NCBI GenBank assembly: GCA_948567375.1
Contig: OX419758.1
Location: 12,405,001 to 12,469,000, forward strand
Source of the DNA: Lunularia cruciata
Lineage: Eukaryota; Streptophyta; Marchantiopsida; Lunulariales; Lunulariaceae
Direction: 5' to 3'
DNA: 64,000 bases
Part shown: positions 34,443-44,597 of the stretch, in pieces
How positions within the stretch are numbered: the first letter of the stretch is position 1
How the letters are laid out: each line of letters opens with the position of its first letter
The notes under the pieces: model-generated
What the model was told of the DNA's origin: nothing
Databases searched by the model: none
What the model saw: the letters and a program-made list of their open reading frames with translations, nothing else
Made by a program: the position numbers and the translations under genes

Positions 34443-36660
34443 TTGCCTCTCTATATCATAGGGACATCAACTATCAATGAGATAAATAGATGTTTCATGG
34501 ATCTAGTAAGAGAATTCCTATATGCACAACTCAATGGAATTTCTTTTGAGAATTTAAAGGAGGTGGTTGATGAGTTTCAAGATGTTTTTCTAGATGATCT
34601 ACCATCAAGGTTATCACCAAAAAAGAGAGTAGATTATAAAATCAAGATACTTTTCAGGAAAACACCTTCTTGTAAGTTCCCATATTGACTATCACCTCAT
34701 GAGTTAGAGGAGTGCAAAGCTCAAATCAAGGACATATTGTAGAAGGATTTTATCCAAGCTAACATTTCATAATATGTAGCTCTTGTCTTGTTTGTGTAAT
34801 ACTCCAAGGATAGGAGACCTGAAGAGAACACACCATGATAAACACACAATTTTACACTCAAACCTCTTATGTCCCAAAGGAGCACCTTCTCTTTATTATA
34901 TAGACAAAGAGGATCTCCACCATAGGATTAGGCACATAGATAGGTGACATGTCAGCAAGCTCCACCCTTGGATTACTTCTTGGATGGGTGACTTGTTGGT
35001 CCTAGTCCTATCTGGTTGGTCAAATAAGCTTTGACCAAAGGGAATCTTCTTGTAGGAATCTCAAAATCATGTAGGTGACGTACCGTTGGAAAGCTCTTGA
35101 CAAGAAAAACCAGGTAGAAGGGAAGGCTAACCTATCTTTTGTTTGGGAAGGGGGAAATTCTACATATTTTTTAGGCCTAATTCATCCGTTTAGGCCTCCA
35201 AAATTGCTTCAAAGATTTTAAGCATATTTTGATTTCTACTCTATTAGTAGAAGTCCCATTTTGGTGATACCTCTTTCTACTCTATTTAGTCTATCATGTG
35301 TAACATCCTTCTAGATGCTACCAAACCAATTCTTGCCTTTAAATCATATGTCTAGCTGTTTGTTCTAAAGTTTTCAAGTCTATTTTGGTTTATGCCCTAT
35401 TAGTAGAAGTACTCTTTTGGTGATACTTCTATCTGACCTATTTTGTCCATCATGCATAATATCATTCCAAATGTTACCAAACCAAATTTCACATCTAGAT
35501 CTAGATCATATGGGTAGCTCTTAGTATTACATTTTGTGAAGAGGAAGGATGATATAATGCAAATATGCATTGGCTATCAAGGCCTAAATCAACATATAGT
35601 GAAGAAAAAAATATCTATTACCTTGAATAGATGACCTATTTGATCAAATCAATGGGGAAAAACACTTCATCAAACTTGTCATATAGAGCAATTATAGCCA
35701 AATCAAAATCATATAAGAAGATATACAAAATTGCCTTTCAAAAAAGGTATAGTCACTTTGAGTACCAAGCAATATTTTTTGGTCTCAAAATTACATGAGT
35801 CACTTTCACAAGTTTGATGAATGACATGATTTGTCCATAATTGGATAAATTTGTTATCATTTCCCTAAATTACATCTTAGTCTATAGTTGTACAATGAAA
35901 GAGCACAAGCAACATCTATAAGAAGTCCTCTAGATTTGATGATAAAACCAATTACATACCAAAGTCTCAAAGGCAAGTTTGGCAAGTTCAAAGTAGATTA
36001 CTTGGGGCATAGAGTAAATGCAAAAGATATTCAGGTTTTAATAGATAAAATGAATATCATTCAAAAATGGGGTGCTCCAAAAGATTAGACTCAACTCAAG
36101 AGTCCCTTGGGATTGATTGTGTTTTATTTTCTTTGTCAAGGACTTCTCCAAGGTTTCACAACCCCTAAAGACACTACTTGGCAAAGGAAAGAAGTAGATG
36201 TGGAGCACCATACAAGAATTGAAAGATGCATAATATATGCACCAATCTTGAAATGATATGACCTCACACATCCAATCAATTTGATTATAGATGCATAAGG
36301 TGTTGCAATAGGACTAGTTCTACAACAAGAATGGAGTGATGAATGACACCTAATTGCATTTTTATTTCAAAATTTGTTACCAATGGAGTGCAACCATCAT
36401 ACCACCAAATAAGGAGAGTTAGCTATTGTCCTTGCAACCAAGCATTGAAAGGACTATCTTGGCAAGAAGGCATTTGTAGTAGAGATAAAACATAAACCAT
36501 TAGTCTACCTTGAGACATAAAAAGATTTTTCTTGTAGATAGATTTGTTGGGTAAAGTGGAGATAATGGTTCAATATGATGATCAAATATGTGGAAGACAA
36601 GAAGCAAGTTGTAGATACATTCACTTGGATGCTTTTGGTGACCAATCTGGTTCTAGAGGT
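34443..36660 (+). pseudogene. Family E RT-RNase H, split by a family D solo LTR
   Basis: The frame 34443-34688 holds the RT entry (VVDEFQDVFLDDLPSRLSPK). Past a stop it gives SPHELEECKAQIKDIL and ALVLF, where D2 (34795-35531) interrupts. It resumes at 35537 with VKRKDDIMQICIGYQGLNQH. Thumb and RNase H remnants follow (VDYLGHRVNAKD in 35888-36088; a LVLQQEW-like region near 36315; YVEDKKQVVDTF near 36580). Stops are frequent throughout. The RT is closer to B than to A in its FQDVF-DDLP entry, but it is a separate, older element. Confidence 0.78.
34795..35531 (-). repeat. Family D solo LTR 2 nested in family E RT
   Basis: On the plus strand it runs from TGTAATACTCC to AGTATTACA and is the reverse complement of D1 with the same ends. 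The flanks are GTTTG (34790-34794) and TTTTG (35532-35536), a target duplication with one mismatch. Removing it rejoins the RT phrase ALVLF-VKRKD in frame. Confidence 0.93.
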
Positions 36661-37686
36661 CAAGATGAACCTAGATTTCCAGCCAAGGATTCTTATCGTT
36701 ACAAAGATTGACTCACAAATTATAGGAGCTCAATCTTCCAAAGGCATAACCAATATCTAAGGACTCACCTTTTGTGATGGCAAGTTATAGATCCCAAATG
36801 ATCTAGACTGGAGAACCACCATTCTAGCAAAATGTCATGATTTTGCCATTGTAGGTCATGTTGGAGTAGATAAGACCTTAGATGTAGTCAAATACTGTTA
36901 CTATTGGCCCAAGATGAGCAACAATGTAATGGAGTATGTTTGAAGCTACATACTCTATCAATAAAACAAAGCATCTAATAAGGCTCTAGTAAGACTCCTT
37001 CAACTCCTTCCTACTCCTACACAACATTAAGAGTAGGTTACTATGGGTTTGGTTTGGAAATTGACCATGACCATGACCATCTCAAGTTTAACTCCATTGT
37101 AATCATTGTAGACCAATTTAGCAAAATTATTCACGTGTCCTATGACCAAGGATGCGATTGCACTACACTTAGCTCAATTGTAATTAATTGTGGTCTTTTT
37201 TCACTATGGACTATCTCAAGTGCTCATTGTAAATTGAGGCATTCAATTCATTAGTTTGCTTTGGAGAACATTCTTTGGCATCTCTACAGCCAAAATTGCC
37301 ATGTCTATCCACAAATTGATGGACAAACAAAGCATACCAATTGCATATCAAGAACATGATCCAAGACTTCACCTTAAAGAAGTAAGAAAGGTAGGACACA
37401 TTATTTCCATTGGTAGAATTTGCCTATAACAATTAAGTTAGTGCATCTTCACTAGTTACACCATTCTTCCTCAATTTAATGAATACCCTTTCACACCTTT
37501 GAGCTTGATCAAGATCCACCTAATGACTACAAAAGTTAATATTGTCAACAATGTTGTTTCTAGAATCCAAAAAGGTGTGGAGAATGCCAAGAGTAGGTTG
37601 CAAATAGCTCAAAATTGGCAAAAAAATATGTAGATGCACATTGCAAGCACATGGAATTCAACATTAGGCATCAAGTCTGGCTGTCT
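36661..37686 (+). pseudogene. Family E integrase remnant
   Basis: The zinc-binding region reads AIVGHVGVDKTLDVVKYCYY, then WPKMSNNVMEYV. Core remnants follow (VTMGLVW, VDQFSKIIHVS near 37110, then an FISLLWRTFFGISTAK-like block near 37260). The C-terminal helix near 37575-37620 reads NAKSRLQIAQNWQKN. It is cut off at 37687 by an inverted family A LTR piece. Confidence 0.72.
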
Positions 37687-37827
37687 TGTGAGCCGGCCTT
37701 TTCTCACTCAAGATGAACCCTCTGATGGCTATTATGGTAGCACAACATGGACTAAGAAGACAAAGGATCCCAACTCCATCATACTCTTCTAAGGCTCCAA
37801 GACTCAAGACATTGCTCACTAGAGGTG
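37687..37827 (-). repeat. Family A LTR 3'-end fragment, inverted
   Basis: The plus strand from TGTGAGCCGG to CTCACTAGAG is the reverse complement of the last ~140 bp of the family A LTR (compare 8025-8165). It starts exactly at the LTR terminus, so one end is a true element end and the other a breakpoint. Confidence 0.88.
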
Positions 37828-38149
37828 AATTGAATGTGTTCATTTTATTTTTGTGAAGAGTGTCAGGGAAGAAGATTTCCATTCTTGGTGCTTCTAGTCC
37901 AATTTATGCAGAAGATCATGTCACTAATCTGGTTGCACTGATTTGAACCTAGCTGTATAGCTTGTGACTTGTTAAAAAAACCTCACCAAATCCAAAAAAT
38001 ACAAAACCTAATATTAATAGAACGTGAATAGTAGCTAGTGATACATGAAGGTCAACATTATTCCAAGAAAGCTCAACACAAAGAACCATTAAGAAGAGCC
38101 TACAGCTAGGAGCAATTGCAAACAAGTTGCTCCAACAAAAAGGCAATTA

Positions 38150-40565
38150 CCATTGAGACAAAGAGCAGAGACCGCATCAGACTACAAGCAAGCTTTTGAG
38201 TCATTGACAAATAGAGAAATCTAAGCGTAGGCAGCCAGGTTCCCGGCGCATTCTCAAGACCATAAAATTCCCGTGATAGCAAAAGAAAAAGAGGAATTGA
38301 AGGCTTCCTTCAATGAACCTCAAAAGAAGAATGGATATAGGATAGATACTTATGTAGATCCAATAAGGTGAAGTATCATCAAGGCAATGATGGCCATGAT
38401 GAATTTGGATTGGACTACCTATGTAACAAAGAAGCATGCAATATTCTTCTATTTCATGTTTGCAAGAGAAAGTGTAAACTGGTCAAGATGTTTTTAACTG
38501 AGGATGAGGTCGATGATAGTACAATGGAGGATGGATTGGCCACCTCAATACTTTGTGCCTTTTGCAGCCCATTACTATTTATTATTGAATTTTCTCAGCT
38601 TGGAGGAGTGACAATAGATGGTATCACACTTTCATCTAGACTTGCATTAGGATGTGGATGGTGAGGAAAATTGATACATGGCAAAAGTCAAGGAGAGTGA
38701 TCAATACTTCACTAAAACCAGTCAAGAGAAGACTTTGATGGGTCTAGTACCTCAATCAAAGAAGATGAGTAGACCCAAGGACACTATGTCCTTGAAAAAG
38801 AAGAGAACTACTTAGAGAGAGAACTCAAGTCAAGTTGTAGTAGTGGTCAAATTGTCATTAGGGGCAAAGGAAGAAAATGGAGTTGAGTCCAATAATGAGA
38901 ACTCTGAGGAAGAGATGACTCTCAAGAGCAAGGAGTTAAGTAGTGAAACCAAAGAAGAGCCCAAGGTCCAATAACAAGGTCCAATAGAAGAAGTGGCAAA
39001 TGAGGGATCAGATATGGAATTTCATATAGAGATTGAGCTCATAGAAGGTAGAGATACCCCTATATGGGACCTACTAGAGGATGACATTTTGCAAGAGAGG
39101 GAAGAAGAGCCAAAGATGGTATTCCAAAGAGGAATATGATCTTGACATACTATCAAGGTAGTTTGTGCCGGGCCAAATAGACCAAAGGAGGAGGAAGAGA
39201 GTTCAAAGGATGTAAGGTTGAAAGTGCAAAGATCTTGTCTTTGGGGTTAAAGCACATGTCACAATATCTGACAATGGAGGAAAAGATGATGACATGTTCA
39301 AAGGTGTTAACTATCTTTTGAGTGTTGTTTGCCCTTTGTTGGTACATTTATAAGAGAGGATGTGAGAATCAAAGATGAGCATATAGAGGTGAAAAATGAG
39401 CTTCAAATGGTGAAGGTGTTAAGTAGAGAGGTATTGTGATTGAAAACTATGTTGGCTCAAATCAAAGACAAAGACAAAGTACTTTAGGCGGATGCAATAA
39501 TAAGACAAGAAAGTTTCAATGACTTGCAAGGGATTTTTGAGCAATATGGTGGTTACTGAGAGTGTCAAAAAGAAGAGATGGTAGAATAAGAGGCACTCAT
39601 GAAGCTGAAGGAGGAATTTGATGGCGCTCAGATTGACTCAGTTCATCACCAAAACGAAATCCGGATGCAAGAATAGGCATTGGAGGAACTAAGGAATGTA
39701 GTGGCAGATAAGGATCATGCTTGTCAAAGAAGAATGGCAAACTGAACTCATGAAGAACACCGCTTGTATGATCTTGTTAAAAGGGCCAAACCTTAGGTAG
39801 CCATGCACAAAGAAAAGAGGAGGAAGAATGAAGAAAAGCATAGTTAGGAGGTGCAATAACTTTGTATGAAGTTGGAAGAGGAGGTGACTTGACATGAGTC
39901 ACTTTCATCAAAGGAGTGTCTGGATTCTATAAAGGACGTCACTAGTCACTTGGAAGCAATCCTCAATATTGGAGCCAAGGTGAAGTTAGAGGAGGCTTAC
40001 TTGCACAAACTCAAACTATTAGTACAAGAAACAAGAAGGAGGAAGGTGAAGGATGTAGATTTGAATAGTTTGTTAATTCATCTTAGAGATAAGGTAGATA
40101 GGAAGATCCTTGAGGTAGGAGACAATATATATCTTAGACTAGATTTGATTAAGACTAATATAGATGACCTCATTCATACTTTGAGTGAGAATAGAGAAAC
40201 CTGACCCAAAGTAGTCGAGCTTGGAGTACAAGTAGAGTTGAGTGACTTACCCGAGTCATTTGAGACTACTAGTATAGGAAAGGAGAAGATAGTTAGGACA
40301 CTTATTGCTTCAGTTTTAGTATAGATTGAAGATGTGATAGCAATAGATGTATACATAAAAGTAGATGATGGTATATTTGTGGATAATTTGGGTGAGGAAG
40401 CTAAGTAGATATTGTACTCAGATTGGATTAAAACAGATAGTACTTACAGATTTGAAGTGGTAGTAAGATGCTTTGTATCTAAAGATTTATAGAAAGTAGT
40501 CAAGTAGTTTAGATAATTTCCAAGGGGTCTGCCTATTTAAAGTAGTCATTTGTAGTGTTATGTAT
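38150..40565 (+). pseudogene. Family C unit 4, truncated, with coiled-coil ORF
   Basis: It shares the family C blocks: a YRIDTYVDPIR-like start near 38335 followed by an IKAMMAMMNLDWTTYVTKKH-like stretch with stops, PPQYFVPFAAHYY-like sequence near 38545, a long acidic region, and the C-terminal block in 39950-40204 (LHKLKLLVQETRRR, VDLNSLLIHLR, DRKILEVGDNI). The right part ends in the conserved TATTTAAAGTAGT region. It is cut by the family D fragment starting near 40565. The left end of the unit was not found. Confidence 0.7.
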
Positions 40566-40850
40566 TCAACATTACGAGATTCCTATAGAAAGATTCCCTT
40601 TGGTCAAAACCTGTTTGACCAGCCAGATAGGACAAGGACCGACATGTCACTCATCCAAGCAACTAATCTAAGGGTGGAACTTGTTGGCAAGTCACCCATC
40701 CATGTAACTAATCCAAGGGTAGAGCTTCCTTGGAGTGGATCTTCTTTGACTATATAATAAAGAGAAGGTGCTCCTTTGGGGCATGGGAGTTTTGAGTGTG
40801 AAACTTGTGTTTCCTCTTTTGTGTCTCTCTATTATCCTCAAAACATTACA
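40565..40850 (+). repeat. Family D LTR fragment (right 40%)
   Basis: It is collinear with 22510-22802: TTCCCTTTGGTCAAA, GACATGTCAC, CTATATAATAAAGAG and an ACATTACA end. The left end is truncated against family C. Confidence 0.88.
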
Positions 40851-43120
40851 CTTCTCGACCAATGGCTACCGCCTCCTATGTTTGCTTGCACCATAAATGC
40901 AAATTGGCTCTCCTTGCTTAGATATTCCTAGCCTAGATGTACATATTATGATATTATCAATGCGGCTCAAGTCTTAGTTACTATCTACTTCTTTTTCTAG
41001 AGTACAAACCCATAGAAGAGTATACCTATATTTTTTTAACTACATAGCACAAAAAAAGATCCGGCAATACTTCTCTATCTTGTGCCACTATACCATCCCA
41101 TAGGTGGTTTCTCATCCTTAGACTTGGTACTTTTTCCTTGCCACTAAGGGCATCGGGCATGGCGGTCACCCATCTACAACCTTGTTGATCATCATGACAC
41201 TAGAGCTCTAAGACACTTATTGTTTCACCTTTAGGTTATGTAGCTAAGTTCTTTCCTACTTCTCCAAGGTGTTGTTTTGGTTCTATTGTTCAACTCTCCT
41301 AGAAATTGGCTAACACAATGCGCATGAAACATTGCATGATTTCTTGTCCTAATTATTTTTGGGCTTTGACCCTTCCCATGTATCACCATAGTGCACTCCA
41401 CATTCATGTTGATTGCACATTCTTGGAGTGAAGTCAAACGGTCTTTTGTTGCTTGACCTCCATGAACCGTCGTTGATCTTTTGTGGAAGCACTTGCCATC
41501 TCATACAATTAGGTGACCATGCATTCTTGATGTTTCACATGAGCCAAGCATATTGGCATAAATGTCTCATACTTTTGTGTAGTTCTACAAACAAACAACT
41601 GACTTACATGTTTGATTTTTGTCCCTTTGGATTTTCCTATTTGGATCTTGCTTTTGGGTTCTCTTTCTTTTCCTTCTTATGGCAGATGCTCATCTCTTTT
41701 GGAAATCTTTCCAGGTTAAAATTGTTAAAATTAACCTAATTTTCTTTCTTCTAAACTTTCTAGGTACCACATTGAGCAAAACCTAAAAAGAAAACATGTG
41801 CTTGTACAATCAAAGATTAAATGTTTGTTCCCATGGAAAGGATATCCATTGCATGAAGCAATGTAGAAACCTTCAATTTCTTATTTAGTCTAGGATATTT
41901 GCTAGTAAAGTAGTATGCAAATATACTAGTGAAGTAAGCACAAAATTCTTGACAAAGTAAAAAATAACTTACAAGTGAAATAAGCATATAATTCTAGTTG
42001 AAGTCAAAAGTAACTTGTGGATAAAGCTTAGTATAATTAGTCAAGACTCGTAAATAGATTTTTTTACTAGTATACTAGTAAGTTATATATATAGCATATC
42101 ATCAGGCCATGTAATGGATGATGATTGGTTCTTATGTTAAAATTTTAAGATATAAGTGAAGGATAGTAACTTCTAAGGACATCTTACTTTTGGAGTTTAT
42201 TCTGGAAATTTGTTTGTTTACATCCAAGTTACACCATAGAGATTATTATCCACCTTGAAGAATTTGAAGAAAATATTTATAGGTGTTGATTACAAATTTT
42301 TTTGTTGTAATGACAAAACATTTGTGCAAAGAATAATTGGCTGAATATTATAGCAACAAGAATTAAATTAAAGATCAAGAAAAGATATTGCATTTAACTC
42401 AAAACCATGGATCAAGATGGAAGGTTATCTTATATGACAACTCATTCGAATAGTATGAATGTTGAGGAAAGGTTACTTGAATTGTATCTTATCATTATAA
42501 AATTACCAACTTAAGAGCACAATACATCACAATCACATGATTACTTTATAAATGTACAAATTTAGGAAATGGAGTTATAATAAGGATGAGAATAATAAAG
42601 ATGCAATATAGAATCAACTGATGAAGATTAGTATCCCAAAGGTTGTAGTAAGATCATGGTAAAAAGGTTCTCTTCAAATTCAAAAGAAAACAATGTGTAA
42701 TGTAAATTCCATAAGATTTATGAATTCATTCGCTAGGAAAGAGTGTTTTTTTTATGATCTCTTAATGCTTATTGATTGTAGTATGTTAGAAACTTGACAC
42801 AAAAGTTACATGAAAATGTTAAAATGTTAACGACTTCATGTTTGAGCAAAATATGTTCTTGCAAAGATCTGCAAGTGTAACAGAGCATTTGATCATTTTA
42901 TAAATAAAGTGTGTACAACAACTCACTTTTAGCAATAACACAAGATAAGATGATAACATTTTATAAATTTTATTTGATTGTTATACATAAATTATGTTAC
43001 ATCAGCGAAATTACTTGCATGAGAAAATAAAGTAAACTTATATTGACTACATCAAATCCTAATGCATATAAATTTCAAATGGAATAATTTATTATTTTCC
43101 AACTAATTGATAACCTAAAG
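40851..43120. other. Unassigned, mostly AT-rich
   Basis: No gene is supported. The frame 41413-41739 has a hydrophobic composition but no homology I recognise. Around 41930-42060 words such as GTGAAGTAAGC recur and resemble 20300-20420, suggesting an eroded shared repeat. Confidence 0.5.
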
Positions 43121-43159
43121 AATTGCTGAATTCATGTAGTGTGATCTGCACGCGTCACG

Positions 43160-43490
43160 AAAAAGAATATGCATCAAATTTGTAGAGCTACGCAATGGGA
43201 TGTCGATCTCGGGAGAAGCCAATGCGACACCGAAAAGGCGACCGCGTAGGAAACATGAAGGATGGGAAGACGCCATCAATGGGATAAAGACATCAATGGG
43301 ATAAAGACAGTATAAAACAAAATACACCGAATTTGTAAAGCTAATGAGTAACAAATCGACCCTGTGGAAAGGGAACGCAGTAAGTACTTTACACAACACG
43401 TACAGCTCATCAAAATTGTAGAGCTACGCAGTAGCACATCGATGCTGCCAAAAGCCAACGCAGTAAGGACGGCAACACACCAAGTACCAA
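43160..43490. repeat. Degenerate modular repeat near the gene island
   Basis: Three diverged modules share the order ATCAAATTTGTAGAGCTACGC, then a CATCGATG/TGTCGATC-like core, then AGCCAACGCAGTAAG. They sit near 43170-43235, 43323-43390 and 43408-43475. A short exact tandem (ATCAATGGGATAAAGAC twice) lies at about 43275-43308. Confidence 0.6.
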
Positions 43491-44261
43491 CCTCGAACGT
43501 GCCTGCAAGTCATGAATACTGTCAGAATGTACGGGTCCCAAAATTCCCAGGAGATAAAAACATGCGCCAACCCCACTACTACATATGATATACGATTAGA
43601 CTTCACCCGTAAGATCTCCCATCTAACGGTTCTTCAATCTTGGTCCTAATGCACGTCAAAAGAAAGGAATAAATGTCCCGAAAGTCGCTGGATCCAGAAT
43701 CGAGGGTAGATGTCAGCCCGGTTTCCTAGACGCGGGTCCTCGGAATAAATGGGCGCGGGCGACTAAGATCCAGCTCGTTAGTCACTCCGACGGAGAGTCG
43801 GGGTCGCGTTCACTAGTCGCAACGAGCGAACGGAAGACACAGAGCTTCGAGGATTTAGGGGTCGACGATGAAGTTGGCGTTACTAATTTCGTGAATTCCG
43901 ATCGTCGATGGTAATGTATATGGATGTTGGGAGGAGGATCGGATAATCGCAGATCGAATTATCTTTTTCGGCTATTTGCCCGCCCGGAACTTGAGTCGCT
44001 GGTGGGAAATTGGGAGCGCCGGTTGCGTTCAAGCCGTGTGGAATAAAGTGGAGTGAGAACTGGAGTCATTTATGAAGAGGTGGAGGAGTGTAAATTATAC
44101 CCGAGTGTCTCCTGCTAGACTCTTCACGGAGGAGCTTGGTGGGACCCTGATTGTTGGTTGATGTCTCGACGGTGGAGCAGGCAGGTCTTTCGGAGCTGAA
44201 TAGAGGGGAGGAGGAATAATATGAGGAGCATGACGAACGATCGACTTCTATGAGCTTCACT

Positions 44262-44597
44262 TCAATGTATATACGACCTTCCGTTCCCTGCTCGTTTGTT
44301 GGAAGTTTCTTTATTTTGCTGGTGTTCTAGGTGGTGTGCTGTTGAGTAGGCTGATTGGAGTGCCACTTATGAATTAAATTGAGCTGGAGCCTGCGAATGC
44401 CAATTCCTTCATATTATTTTGTTCCTTGTAGAAGTGGAAAACGAGGTCAAGAGGCTTGTCGAATTGCGCCTCTCGAGGTTTGATATCACAGGAGGAAAGT
44501 TGAAGCTCGGAGTTTAGTAGTGCCGGGAGGTCGACAGAGAGGGGGATTACAGGTGGTCGACGTGGTAGCTGCGGAGCAGCAATTGCAGGAGTATAGT
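44262..44597 (+). promoter_or_regulatory. Putative core promoter and 5' UTR of the RBR gene
   Basis: TGTATATA at about 44266 is the only TATA-like motif in an otherwise GC-balanced stretch upstream. It would give a 5' UTR of about 300 nt. The upstream region to 43600 is CG-containing and unlike the flanking retroelements. The actual start site is not determinable here. Confidence 0.35.

Noticed and set aside
41413..41739. Plus-strand hydrophobic 108-codon frame as a membrane protein
   Set aside because: Phe/Leu-rich composition is typical of chance frames here; no homology or neighbouring exons.
43424..43606. Short minus-strand Cys-rich frame as a small secreted peptide
   Set aside because: It lies across the diverged modular repeats, with no signal peptide followed by a conserved cysteine pattern.
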